This document shows positions 1 through 16,536 of a DNA stretch of 64,000 nt, piece after piece. Source of the DNA: Haematococcus lacustris (lineage: Eukaryota > Chlorophyta > Chlorophyceae > Chlamydomonadales > Haematococcaceae); the NCBI GenBank assembly GCA_030144725.1, contig JASKMD010000026.1:976750-1040749 (forward strand), given 5' to 3'. The notes beneath the pieces were generated by a model. The model searched no databases. It saw only the letters and a list, made by a program, of their open reading frames with translations, and was not told the origin of the DNA. The stretch's first letter is position 1. Each line of letters opens with the position of its first letter. The position numbers were made by a program, and so were the translations under genes.

Positions 1-370
1 CCAGGCAACACTGCATGCTGCCCATGGTCATGCGCTGGTTGACCTGTGCCACCACTGCATCGACTTCCTCTGGGCTCAGGTCCGGCCGCGCTGCCTCCAC
101 AAGGCCGCGAAAGGCTGCCTTGATAACCTGACGCCGCTCTGCAATCACTTCCTGCTCACCCTGTCCCTGCCCCTCATCCTCTTGCTGCCACTGGCACCTG
201 CATTACATGGGACGGCACAGCACACGCGCACGGAGTCGCAATGCCGCGTGGTACACACTGCGTCGCGTCGTGAGGGGGGACTAGCCTTTCGTCGAGCTTA
301 GCGGCTTACCGGCTGCACTCTGTGCGGGGGAGACGGGGCGCTTGCGTTTCCTTTTCCTTTTTGGCGGCAT
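1..370 (-). CDS. Partial gene with strongly basic N-terminus, function unknown
   Basis: The start codon is at 370-368. The first exon (370-310) encodes a short protein beginning MPPKRKRKRKRP, a classic cluster of basic residues that could be a nuclear localisation signal, and ends at a good GTAAGC donor. The second exon continues to the window edge and reads as a helical stretch containing RRQVIKAAFRGLVEAARP and LSPEEVDAVVAQVNQRM. Its start is uncertain. An acceptor at 198/199 has the better pyrimidine tract, but the phase fits only if the exon starts at 138 (GCAG acceptor), giving an E-R-R-Q junction. No domain family was recognised. The gene lies about 100 bp downstream of the likely poly(A) signal of the next gene, on the same strand. 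The 3' end lies outside the window. Confidence 0.6.
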
Positions 371-437
371 CTCAGGGATTCAGCAACATTATCGAAGCGG
401 AGTGGCCGTGCTAGGGGGTGCATCAGGTCGCCATCGA

Positions 438-489
438 ATCGGAGTGCCGGCAACCGGAGTGGGGCGGAAATGAGATCCATTACACAATC
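438..489. repeat. Short dispersed repeat shared with 21222-21270
   Basis: About 45 bp around the motif GTGCCGGCAACCGGAGTGGG is nearly identical to 21222-21270, immediately left of the 2.5-kb TIR element. At this site the position of that element's 8-bp duplication reads TTACACAA, so it may be a paralogous unfilled target site. A candidate algal poly(A) signal (TGTAA on the minus strand, 484-480) for the leucine-rich-repeat gene lies inside it, about 400 bp past that gene's stop codon. Nothing else was recognised between 490 and 885. Confidence 0.45.
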
Positions 490-885
490 ATTACTGGCCA
501 GACGAACTTGAAAATGAATGTAGAAGGAGTGCGACAGGCAGAGCCACTGTGCGTTGTGGCGGCGATACCAAACAATGGGACAGATGCTAACTCCAAAGTC
601 GGTTTGACCTCCTACATCACGAAAGTGTTGAGCCCATGTCTGTGTCTACTCCAGGCTCTATACTGCTGCCTTCCGTCTATGTGTGTGTTGCTGCCTGTCT
701 TGTGCCTGTCATGACTATGTGCAATCCTCTTCTGTACTGTTGCTTGGAATTGAGGGCTGACCCACGACAGCTTCAACTGGTGACATAGTTCAGGCTGCTT
801 GTCAAACTATGAAGGATGTCGTCGCAACAGGTCGCCACAACCCTGCAGGTAGACCCTGCGTGAGGTGGAGTGTTAGCGCTGTCCT

Positions 886-7776
<6,891 letters not shown>

Positions 7777-8231
7777 CTGCAGTACGCCACAAACACACAC
7801 AGGGTAGTGACGGCCCACGGGCTGCTGAAGCGGCTGCCGACCCTGAAGGTGGCCGGCAGCCAGGGCCTGGACCAGGGCCTGGCCCATGGGCCGGTGACAG
7901 GCAAGCTGCGGCAAACACTGGATTGCAGGGAACCAAGTGGCTGTGGGGTGCCCTGACCTGTTGTTCAGGACTAGCCCTCGGCTGGACCTAAGGTGTGAGG
8001 GCGCACACTCCCTCCCACCATGTCAAGCCGCCAACTGACTATACCTACCTAGCGCATGGCCCACCTAACCTTCCACCAACCTAGCACCATCTCAAGCCCT
8101 GTTCCTAGCCTACACGTCATCTTGCAGCCCACAGGGATGCTGCAGCTATGACGTGTCGAGCTACACATATTATGGCGTCAGTGTGTCCCTCCCCCTCCCC
8201 CTCCCCCTCCCCCTCCCCCTCCCCCTTCCCC
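7777..8231. other. Unassigned stretch before the assembly gap
   Basis: This stretch should contain the upstream part of the leucine-rich-repeat gene, but no exon could be fixed. The frame of the first known exon stays open to about 7914 without a convincing splice structure. The last ~45 bases (8187-8231) are a (CCCCCT)n tract running straight into the run of N. Confidence 0.5.
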
Positions 8232-8731
8232 NNNNNNNNNNNNNNNNNNNNNNNNNNNNNNNNNNNNNNNNNNNNNNNNNNNNNNNNNNNNNNNNNNNNN
8301 NNNNNNNNNNNNNNNNNNNNNNNNNNNNNNNNNNNNNNNNNNNNNNNNNNNNNNNNNNNNNNNNNNNNNNNNNNNNNNNNNNNNNNNNNNNNNNNNNNNN
8401 NNNNNNNNNNNNNNNNNNNNNNNNNNNNNNNNNNNNNNNNNNNNNNNNNNNNNNNNNNNNNNNNNNNNNNNNNNNNNNNNNNNNNNNNNNNNNNNNNNNN
8501 NNNNNNNNNNNNNNNNNNNNNNNNNNNNNNNNNNNNNNNNNNNNNNNNNNNNNNNNNNNNNNNNNNNNNNNNNNNNNNNNNNNNNNNNNNNNNNNNNNNN
8601 NNNNNNNNNNNNNNNNNNNNNNNNNNNNNNNNNNNNNNNNNNNNNNNNNNNNNNNNNNNNNNNNNNNNNNNNNNNNNNNNNNNNNNNNNNNNNNNNNNNN
8701 NNNNNNNNNNNNNNNNNNNNNNNNNNNNNNN
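8232..8731. other. Assembly gap of exactly 500 N
   Basis: Five hundred N follow a (CCCCCT)n tract. The round number suggests a placeholder rather than a measured length. It hides the sequence between the leucine-rich-repeat gene and the 3' end of the LINE, including any target-site duplication. Confidence 1.
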
Positions 8732-8795
8732 AGACTACTCCGGCGGAGCCGGCGTGTATTAAGGGAGGAGCTTCCGCCTGGGGCGCGGCTTGCTC
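8732..8795 (-). repeat. 70-bp dispersed repeat, copy 2 (next to LINE 3' end)
   Basis: This is the same sequence family as 3733-3802 and 35757-35826. It lies between the gap and the LINE stop codon, so it may be part of the LINE's 3' untranslated region. If so, the two intronic copies would be 3'-tail fragments or SINEs sharing that tail. Confidence 0.5.
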
Positions 8796-11700
8796 CCACC
8801 ACCTAACCTGGATGTGAAGAACCCCTTTAACCCCCATCCTTGACACCTGCCCTGAGTCTGTAGCTGGTTCTGGCTATGCTATGTGAGCTTATGACCGAAT
8901 GTCTAGTCAGCTTATTAAGCAGTTTAGTGGTGTTGGTTTGCGTGATGCCTATGGCTTCCATATGCAGCTTGGTATGTGTGTTGTAAGTGATGCCGCCTAT
9001 TCCCAGTAGAATGGGTCTAACTGAGACCGTGTGTCCTGCTGCGATGATGGCTTCTGCCATGGCAGCGTGTTGTGTGGTAGCGTTGTCTAGCTGTTCGGCC
9101 CATCTCGAGTCAGCGCAGTACTTGATTTCCAGCAGGGTGACGTGTTTGGTTGACTCGTTCGATCCCTGCTTCCTTTTCTTCGTGTTGTTGATCATGATGA
9201 TGTCCGGGCGGGTGGTCGTGTTGGTGTCCCTGGCTGAGAGGCTCAGGACTTCAAGAGCCTTGCGTAGCGTGGCGCTGGGTAGGTCGATGCCTTCCGTCTC
9301 GCCTCGTTCGTGGCTGCCGATGTCCGCGAACCTGATGCACCCTCCTTGGGCTCCCTTGCTGATAGCTTTCGTGATCAGGCGCCCCGCCCCGTTATGTCGT
9401 TCCTGTACTAGAGCTGAGGTGCGGCTGCAGCCCGAGAGTAGGTGTGTCGCGCTGTCGGCCTCCCCGCATAGGGGGCACCGGTCATCCGCCGCCTTTCCCC
9501 AGCGCATTGCCAGTTTCTGGTTGTAGAGCCCGCCCGTCCGATAGAGTAGGGCGGTCCTCTGCGCCTCTGTTGGAATGCCCGCGTCGGTCATCACTCTTTC
9601 GCAGGAGCCTTTCGCCGCTGCCTTGGTGATTTCCCGTGACATCTGGTAGTAGATGCTCTCTTGGTTGGCGAGGCCGAGTTTATGTTTGTTGCTCATGTGC
9701 GCGCGTACACTGTGGCGGCAGTCCGGCAACGGGGTGGTGACGTTAAGTTCACTTGTTGTGCTCAGCCACGCGTGTTGCTCGGTGTGCCTGGGCGGGCAGG
9801 GGCCCGGCGTTGTGGCTTGCTCTGGGTGCCTCGCTGCGTGTTTGGCCAGTGCATCAGCTCCCTCATTCCCGATGATGCCGGAGTGGGCGCGGACTTTGAA
9901 GAAGTGTACCGTGTCCTGGCTGTTAGTCAAAATAGTTGCTATCTTTGCCAGTATGTCTTTGTGGCGGTGCGTGCGGAGCGACATCGGGTTGGCGAGCGCC
10001 CTACGTATCTGGTAGAGTGAGCAGAGGCTGTCGGTGGCGATGCGTTTGGCTCCTGCCTGCAGCGCTGAGAGAATAGCTATGAGCTCTGCTCTATTGATGG
10101 TGGTGTCGCCGGCTAGGGCAATGGTGATCCGAGCGTCGCTGGCCGGCGTGTACACGCCTGCTCCCACTGATGCTCCCTCGGTGCCTTTGATGCAGCTTCC
10201 ATCCGTGTATGTCACCTTCTTCCACTCTGGTATGGCTCTGTGTGTGGGGGTGGTGGGCTGGAAGGCAGGCTGGTTAGTTTGGCGTGTATGCCCCGTGGAG
10301 GGGAGCTCATGGTCTGCTGGTAGGCCTCGGTGTTTGTGGTTGCCGCTTGGCAGCGGGGTGGGCTGGTTGTGTTGTGAGGGCTTTGCCAGAGCCGGATGTG
10401 TCCTTAGTCGTGGGTGGAGTGCAGTGGCTGTGTTGGCCAGCCAGCCCTGTGGGTTCCCATGGGTGACGAGCTGTTGCCCAGCCTGGTTCCAAACGATGTA
10501 GGTGATGAGCTTGGCATGCTTGTCTGACTTGGCGGCTGCGTTGGGTTTGTTGAGAGGAATGGTGGCTATGTGTTGGCAGTACTCTGGGTAGCTTCTCAAC
10601 ATGTCTATGTGTTTGGGGTACGAGATGCCTTTCTTGCCAGGTATGAGCAGGATGGTGGCCATAGCCTCCTCTTGTGTGGCAGAGTGTATGGCATGTCTGA
10701 TGCATTTCAGGGCTATGGCATCCTCTGCTGGCACGTTCCATGTGGAGAGCCCTGTGTGTCTGACAAGGAGACAGTTGTGGTGTGCCCCATAGGCTGTGTC
10801 ATTGATGTCTGGGCTCCAGTATGTTGTGGTTTCAGCCCTGACTGTGAGTGGGTTAGCCCATCTCTGGACCGTGCTAGGGAAGTGGTGAGTGTTGTAGAGG
10901 GTAGAGATGGCTTGGTCTTGTGCTGCTTGAATGGGTTGGGGGGTGTTTTGTGTGTCGTGCCTACGGAGGAGGGCTACCATCTCGGTGGCATGATCCCTTG
11001 GGTGTGGGGTGTGTTGCAGCCACGTGGCGAGGTCTTGCTGTTTGCTTTTGGTGATCAGGCCCACTGTGCGTCCTGCCTCGTCGTGGGCTATCACATGTGT
11101 GGGGAGGCTGTATTGGGGCAGGGTGGGTCCCTGGCTCCCTTCACTCGTGGCTGGTGTGGTGATGTGGGCGTGTTGCTGGATGGTGGTTTCGCATCTCCCC
11201 GTTCCTTCGATGTCCGTCTGCGGGTTGACGGGCGAGACTTGGAAGGTGGCCTTTGAGTGCAGGTCGATACAGCGGGGCATCCATGTGTGGGGGTCGGGTA
11301 GGCCCTGCCGGGTGTGACCTGGGAGGCCCGCGTCGGGTGGTGGGCGTCCCGTCCCTTGCCTCCTATTGTTCTCCGCGTCGTACTCCTTTTGCTTGGCGGT
11401 GTAGTCTATGTGCGCTTGGATGAGCGCCTTGGGTTCGGTTGTGGGGTGCCAGTGGACCTGCAGCAGGTCAGTTGCCGCTGATTGTTTCATGTCGCCTTTG
11501 AGGTCGTCCGAGCCGTGTGCGCAGACGGGGCAAAGCCAATGGTTATTGGCAGTCTTCCCAGCTAGGCCTGTCTGAGCTAGGCAGGCTGGGTGGTAGGCTC
11601 TCATGCAGCTGTTGCACATTGGGCTGTCCCCTATAGGTTCCCAACATAGTTCGCATGTGCAGGCGTGTTTGGCATCTGCTCTGCTGATGTCTTCTGTGTG

Positions 11701-14700
11701 CATGGGCGTATAGCCTTCTTCCTTGCACATCGGAAGTGCCCATTTCTCTATAATGGTGGGTCTCCAGTGCACGTTGTAATAGCTTTCTTTGTTTATGCCA
11801 TTCCAGTGCCATCCATCAATCTTAGTAATGGACTCCTGGTGGTCATACATGGCCCCTAACGTGATCCCTAGTTCCTTGGCGTTGCGTCCGCACGCCGCAT
11901 TAACTTTCCAGCTAGAGAGGCTTTCTAGGGTCATGATGGGTATGTGTACCACTGTTTCTGGTATGGTCTGGGTGTGTCTATCATCTGCTTGTCTCTTGTT
12001 GCCGATCTTGGGCGGTGGCTTAGGTTGTGGAGTCGTGGGTGGTGGGTTGAGGGCTTTGTTCCTAAGCCTAGAGCTGCGCCGTCGGGTGTCGTCGGGTTGA
12101 TGGGCACATTCCGCAGTGGGTTCCTGTGCGGGTGGCTGTGTGGGTGGCTGCTTGGCTACCGCGTAGGACCTGATGTCAGCGTAGCGGTGTTTGCTGTCCT
12201 CCTCGGCTACGATGGGTGCGAGTTCTGTCAGGCCCGCGGCCCAATGCTTGATCTTTCTTTGTGCAGCGGGCAGGTTTAAGGTAGTGTCGCGTTTGTCTGC
12301 AATGGCTTTCGCTTCTATCGCGGTCGGGCACTTATCCCGGGACGCCATGGCCGCCAGCTTGTTGAGGGCGATGTAGTGTTTCTGCTTGACCTTGTTGCCG
12401 AAGCGATCCTTCAGCATCTTTCCCGATATGATGTATGTGTCGTCGGCAATGGCTTGTTGGAGCTCAGACGCATGCTTGATACCAAGGCTCTTGAGGCATG
12501 TGATGCTTGCGTTGACTATGTCATGTGGAAGGGGGCTGTTGTCCTGTGTGATGAGCTGCCCAAGTAGTTTGGTTTCCTTAGGGTACAGTTCTTCTCCTTG
12601 GTGTGTGGCCTTGAGCTGGGCTGTGGTCGCATGGAGGAGTTGCCTGGCACGAAGGGTGTGTTGCAGCATACTGAGCATGCGGTGTCCGTGCTTGGCAGCT
12701 TGAGCGTAGAGCCAAGTGATCTGTTTGTGGAGCATGTTCCTGGTTATGTGGGCATGTGTGTCATCCGCAGATTGGAGGCTATGTATGAGGGCTGTGGTGT
12801 TCCTTGCATGATACTCCTGGGCTGTGGAGCTGATGCCTAGACCGAGCTTGTCTATGTCCTCCCTGATGACGGCATTGGTTGTGCCTAACGGTAGCCTCAG
12901 CTTTTTCTTGACGCATTGGTTGACTGCTCTGTCGTATAGGTCTAGGTCTCCTGGTGTGCACGGGACTACGCAGAAGCTGTAGGCCAGGCTGGGAATGATG
13001 GCTGTCTTGATGATGTGGATGGCTTGTCTGGCGCTGGCAAAGGAGCGCCGTAGTCTCTCCAGCTTTTGTTTGAGTTGTGCCGCCATGGCCATGTGTTGTG
13101 GTTTCCAATTGAGTGTCATGGTGAGCAGGACTCCTAGGTAGGCGAAGGGTGCGGTTGGGGGGAGGTAGGTGACCGGCTTTCCTTGCAGCCGCACGTGTTG
13201 CAATTCTCTGCGGGCTTGCTTCTCCGCGTCCGCTAGTGTGCTGCACCTGCCGGACTGGTGTGCCTTGTGGAGTGCGGCTGTGGCGAGGGTTTTGCTGTGT
13301 GATATGATGAGGTGGCCCCAATCGGAGTAGGCGGAGAGCTTGTCTGCCTGGCAGCGTAGATTGCTGATCGAGTTGCATAGAATAGCGATGTCATCCGCGT
13401 AGTCGATGCTGCCAATTGTATATCGCCCGGCGCTGGCGGTTGTCTCTGATGTAAACTTGTACCCCCGCGCTCCTACTTGGAGCCAGCGCAGGAGGGGTTC
13501 GATGTAGATGAGGAACAGGAAGGGTGAGAGCGAGTCTCCCTGGATGGTGCCCCGGTCGACGGGTACGGGGTCGGTGTGGCCGTAGGGAGTTTTGAAGCGC
13601 GTTGTAGCGCCCGTGTATAGGTCCTTCACAGCGTCAGTAGCGTCCGTGGGGAAGCCTAGGTCGTGCATGATCCATAGTAGTTTGTCCTGGCAGGTGGTGT
13701 TGAACGCACTGGTAAAGTCGACAAGGAGCGCGTAGATATCTGTCTTAGCCAGTTTAGCATCTTCAAGAGCCATGACTAGCATCTGTAGCTGCTGGGTGGT
13801 GTCTCTGTGGGACCGGAAACCAGCTTGGCAGTTGCTGAGCATCCCGTTGGCTTCTGCATATTCGTACAGTGTCTTGGTGATAAGACTGGTCCAAAGCTTG
13901 TAGATGGTGTTTGCCAGCCCTACAGGTCTGTAGGCATTGAGATCGGTTTCCTGGCCCTTGTCCTTGTAAAGCAGGCAGGTGTCACTGGTTTTCCACGCGG
14001 ATGGTGTGCATCCTGTAGCCCACATGATGATGAACAGCTGGTGTATGGTGTCTCTCATCTCCCATGGCAACATCTTGATGATCTCGTTCTCAATGCCGTC
14101 TGGTCCCGGAGCTTTGCCTCCTGCCAGCCTACTGAGGCATTCTTGAAAGCCTGCTTTGTCCATGATGGCTGTGTGCAGCCAGTGTATATTTTTGCAGGTG
14201 TGCAATGAGAAGGGGTCGTCCGCTTTGGCGCGGGCCCAGGGATAGTTTCTAGATTGTGTGTCTGTGTAGTGGCCGGTTTTGGGCGTTGGGGGTGATAGCT
14301 TCTGCCCGTAGGCGGCGGTGATGATCCGGTTAAGGTCGGCCGGGGCGGTGCAAATGTTCTTGGTATCGGGGTCGGCTAGTGCCTGCAGTCCTTTGTGATC
14401 GGTGCGGGACGGGCGTAGTATGTATTTGTTGGCTTTCTTAGGCTGGGTGCTTATAAGTTGCTGCATCCTGACCCGTGCTTGTGCGATGGCGAGTGCGGAG
14501 TCGTCGTCGTCTAGCTGGTGGATTTGGTCGCGGTAGGAATTTGTCAGTTTAGCTAGTGCGGCTTGCACGTGATTTTCGGTTGGGTCGTCATCTTGGCGTG
14601 CTAGCACCGCTTCCCTGATCGCTGTGTTGGTCGTGTCTGTTTCTGGGATGAGATCTTCAATCGTTGGGTGGGCGCCATTCTGTTTGAATAGTAGCCTAGC

Positions 14701-16414
14701 CTGCCGGCTGAGGTTTCTGGTCGTCTTGAGCTTTTTCCCTAGTGCCAGTCTGATCCTGCACATGGTTCTGCGTTGGTAGTGTTGGCCTCCTCTGGTTAAG
14801 ATCTTAGTGTTGCATGTCTGGATGGCAGTGGCCCTGCAGGTTTCCAGGAGTGTTGTGAGCATGGTAGCTGCGGTGTCGACAACTTCCCTGGCTGGGAGGC
14901 CTGTAACTTTTGATAGGCGTTGTGGCTGATGTGGGTTGGTCTTGTCTAGTGTGGTCAGGAAGCGGGTGGCTTCTGTGTACATTGGTGCCAGGTAAGCTGT
15001 TAGTTGAGCATGGAGCTGTGGGGCACCTGAGCTGGGTTGTTGCACGGCAAGGCGGTAGGCTTCCCTGTCCTTGTTGGTGATGGGGGTGGTGAGGATAGTG
15101 TGGCTGTGCTTGTGAGGTTTTTGTGGGTCTGCCAGGACTACGCCCAATCGGGCTGTACTCAGCGTGGCTGTGACTGGCCTGTGGTCACTGAGATACGCGT
15201 GTGTCTTGACGTGCGTGCGGTGCTCGGGGCCGTGTCTTGCATCACGCGTCAGGATGGCATTGATGCGGCTGTTACAGTGCGGCTGTTGGTAGGTCCAGGC
15301 CCGGTCATCGGGATCGGCTTCAAGCAGGCGCATTTCTGTGGCGAAGTCCCTCATCATGAGGTCCTGGGTGTAGTCTGTGTGTTCGGAGCGGTCAGCTGTT
15401 CTCATCGTGGCGTTGATGTCTCCCGCTAAGATGAGTGATCCGGGTAGGTGACTCGTGGCTGTTCGTATGTGCTGTTGCATTTTCTCTCGTAGTGAAAGCG
15501 CGTCGCCGTTATTCCCCGATGGCCAGTACGTGGCGATGATCGTGAGTTGTTCGCACTGGTGTTGGTTGAGGGTCAGGATGACGCATCGTGCGTTTACCTC
15601 TGCATCCGTGCACGGCGGGAGCATCTTGGTTTGCATTTGGATGGCTAGGTTGTGTTTGATGCCTATCAGCACTTCACTGTGGCCGCTGTGTCGGTGTGTC
15701 ATGTAGTCTGGCATGACTCTCTTCAGCCATCCAGAGTCTGGATTGTTGCTCCTAGGCTGGGTCATGGTTTCGGTGAGGATCAGGATGTCCGGGCTGTGCT
15801 TGTGCACGAGGTTGAGGACGTCGTTCCTGGACCTGTGGAGGCTTCTGACGTTCAGGGTTGTAAGGGTGATGTGTTGACGGTTGTGTGTTGGGTGTGGCTG
15901 CCTGCTTGGCAGGGTTCTGTGTTGTGGTTGTGCTGCTAGGTTCTCAGATGGGGTATCTGTGGGTATGGCGTCGGGGGGTGGGGTGGAGTCTGTCTTTAGG
16001 TAGCGGTACATCAGGGTCTGCGTGTGCGAGTCCTTAGGTTGTGCCCTTGATTTGTGCCGTCGTTGAGTTGTGCTACTGGTGTGGCCTGTTGATGTAGGCC
16101 GTTTGTAGTTGCGTGTCTTGGCTGAAGTAGGAAGTGTGACTGTGGGGGCGGCTTGTCGCAGTTGCGGCTGGACGTGCTGGTCCGGCGGGTGGGTGTCATC
16201 ATTAGTTGTGGCGGTGCGCGTGTTACTTGTTGGTTGTTGTGCAGTGTCTGCCGTATTTGTCGGCCAGTCTCTTCCGGGGCTATGCGCGGGTTGGGTGTCC
16301 CAATCGTGACTGGTGAGGTCTATGTGGGCGGCTCGTAGATGGTGTTCCAGCTGCTCCGTTGTGGCGTGCCTTGTGGGGTCTGCTAACCAACAACCAACAA
16401 CCAACAACCAACAA
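8796..16414 (-). mobile_element. Non-LTR retrotransposon (LINE), Dualen/RandI-like
   Basis: A LINE lies in reverse orientation. Its 5' boundary is at 16414/16415. To the right, the sequence matches the intron of another Fanzor-like copy (compare 45647-45780 on the plus strand). To the left it becomes four heptamers of ACCAACA-type sequence (16385-16414) and then LINE coding sequence. The 5' end looks truncated: the first element-derived residues resemble only the second half of a C2H2 zinc finger (EQLEHHLRAAH). The 3' boundary is unclear because the untranslated region is short and runs into the gap. No poly(A) tail or target duplication can be seen. The uninterrupted 7.6-kb frame argues for a recent insertion. 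Confidence 0.88.
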
Positions 16415-16464
16415 TGGCACACATGTGTAAGGTCAGGCAGCAGTAGCAACAGAGGCAGCAACAT
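8827..16464 (-). CDS. LINE polyprotein: APE endonuclease, RT, PHD finger, RNase H, CCHC, PD-ExK-like nuclease
   Basis: One open frame of 2545 codons. The first ~17 residues come from flanking DNA, so the annotated Met at 16464 is probably not native. Domains in order, in approximate residues: APE/EEP endonuclease 200-435 (TLNVRSLHRSRNDVLNLV, LAGDINAT, LSDHRPV); reverse transcriptase 760-1050 (GKAPGPDGIENE, AYRPVGLAN, YADD at 1022); PHD finger 1601-1650 (CTCELC..CNSCMRAYHPAC..WLCPVC); RNase H 2084-2205 (TYTDGSC, NRAELIAILSAL, NEGADALAKHAA); CCHC of spacing CX2CX7HX4C near 2329; and a PD-(D/E)xK-like signature near 2418-2450 (RPDII, then LLEIKY). From family knowledge it copies its RNA into DNA at a nicked target. 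Having both APE and restriction-like nucleases is the hallmark of Dualen elements. I saw no convincing cysteine protease, which the original Dualen description reports. Confidence 0.92.
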   Translation of the reverse strand: MLLPLLLLLPDLTHVCHCWLLVVGCWLADPTRHATTEQLEHHLRAAHIDLTSHDWDTQPAHSPGRDWPTNTADTAQQPTSNTRTATTNDDTHPPDQHVQPQLRQAAPTVTLPTSAKTRNYKRPTSTGHTSSTTQRRHKSRAQPKDSHTQTLMYRYLKTDSTPPPDAIPTDTPSENLAAQPQHRTLPSRQPHPTHNRQHITLTTLNVRSLHRSRNDVLNLVHKHSPDILILTETMTQPRSNNPDSGWLKRVMPDYMTHRHSGHSEVLIGIKHNLAIQMQTKMLPPCTDAEVNARCVILTLNQHQCEQLTIIATYWPSGNNGDALSLREKMQQHIRTATSHLPGSLILAGDINATMRTADRSEHTDYTQDLMMRDFATEMRLLEADPDDRAWTYQQPHCNSRINAILTRDARHGPEHRTHVKTHAYLSDHRPVTATLSTARLGVVLADPQKPHKHSHTILTTPITNKDREAYRLAVQQPSSGAPQLHAQLTAYLAPMYTEATRFLTTLDKTNPHQPQRLSKVTGLPAREVVDTAATMLTTLLETCRATAIQTCNTKILTRGGQHYQRRTMCRIRLALGKKLKTTRNLSRQARLLFKQNGAHPTIEDLIPETDTTNTAIREAVLARQDDDPTENHVQAALAKLTNSYRDQIHQLDDDDSALAIAQARVRMQQLISTQPKKANKYILRPSRTDHKGLQALADPDTKNICTAPADLNRIITAAYGQKLSPPTPKTGHYTDTQSRNYPWARAKADDPFSLHTCKNIHWLHTAIMDKAGFQECLSRLAGGKAPGPDGIENEIIKMLPWEMRDTIHQLFIIMWATGCTPSAWKTSDTCLLYKDKGQETDLNAYRPVGLANTIYKLWTSLITKTLYEYAEANGMLSNCQAGFRSHRDTTQQLQMLVMALEDAKLAKTDIYALLVDFTSAFNTTCQDKLLWIMHDLGFPTDATDAVKDLYTGATTRFKTPYGHTDPVPVDRGTIQGDSLSPFLFLIYIEPLLRWLQVGARGYKFTSETTASAGRYTIGSIDYADDIAILCNSISNLRCQADKLSAYSDWGHLIISHSKTLATAALHKAHQSGRCSTLADAEKQARRELQHVRLQGKPVTYLPPTAPFAYLGVLLTMTLNWKPQHMAMAAQLKQKLERLRRSFASARQAIHIIKTAIIPSLAYSFCVVPCTPGDLDLYDRAVNQCVKKKLRLPLGTTNAVIREDIDKLGLGISSTAQEYHARNTTALIHSLQSADDTHAHITRNMLHKQITWLYAQAAKHGHRMLSMLQHTLRARQLLHATTAQLKATHQGEELYPKETKLLGQLITQDNSPLPHDIVNASITCLKSLGIKHASELQQAIADDTYIISGKMLKDRFGNKVKQKHYIALNKLAAMASRDKCPTAIEAKAIADKRDTTLNLPAAQRKIKHWAAGLTELAPIVAEEDSKHRYADIRSYAVAKQPPTQPPAQEPTAECAHQPDDTRRRSSRLRNKALNPPPTTPQPKPPPKIGNKRQADDRHTQTIPETVVHIPIMTLESLSSWKVNAACGRNAKELGITLGAMYDHQESITKIDGWHWNGINKESYYNVHWRPTIIEKWALPMCKEEGYTPMHTEDISRADAKHACTCELCWEPIGDSPMCNSCMRAYHPACLAQTGLAGKTANNHWLCPVCAHGSDDLKGDMKQSAATDLLQVHWHPTTEPKALIQAHIDYTAKQKEYDAENNRRQGTGRPPPDAGLPGHTRQGLPDPHTWMPRCIDLHSKATFQVSPVNPQTDIEGTGRCETTIQQHAHITTPATSEGSQGPTLPQYSLPTHVIAHDEAGRTVGLITKSKQQDLATWLQHTPHPRDHATEMVALLRRHDTQNTPQPIQAAQDQAISTLYNTHHFPSTVQRWANPLTVRAETTTYWSPDINDTAYGAHHNCLLVRHTGLSTWNVPAEDAIALKCIRHAIHSATQEEAMATILLIPGKKGISYPKHIDMLRSYPEYCQHIATIPLNKPNAAAKSDKHAKLITYIVWNQAGQQLVTHGNPQGWLANTATALHPRLRTHPALAKPSQHNQPTPLPSGNHKHRGLPADHELPSTGHTRQTNQPAFQPTTPTHRAIPEWKKVTYTDGSCIKGTEGASVGAGVYTPASDARITIALAGDTTINRAELIAILSALQAGAKRIATDSLCSLYQIRRALANPMSLRTHRHKDILAKIATILTNSQDTVHFFKVRAHSGIIGNEGADALAKHAARHPEQATTPGPCPPRHTEQHAWLSTTSELNVTTPLPDCRHSVRAHMSNKHKLGLANQESIYYQMSREITKAAAKGSCERVMTDAGIPTEAQRTALLYRTGGLYNQKLAMRWGKAADDRCPLCGEADSATHLLSGCSRTSALVQERHNGAGRLITKAISKGAQGGCIRFADIGSHERGETEGIDLPSATLRKALEVLSLSARDTNTTTRPDIIMINNTKKRKQGSNESTKHVTLLEIKYCADSRWAEQLDNATTQHAAMAEAIIAAGHTVSVRPILLGIGGITYNTHTKLHMEAIGITQTNTTKLLNKLTRHSVISSHSIARTSYRLRAGVKDGG

Positions 16465-16536
16465 CAGCAGCTGGCCATGTGAGCTGACTGTGGTTGGTTG
16501 CTGCCTAGCTCGTGGCTAGATGCTACTGGGCCTTAC

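Noticed and set aside
10034..10501. Several 60-230-codon frames antisense to the LINE
   Set aside because: They are shadows of the 2545-codon LINE frame; none has a recognisable domain.
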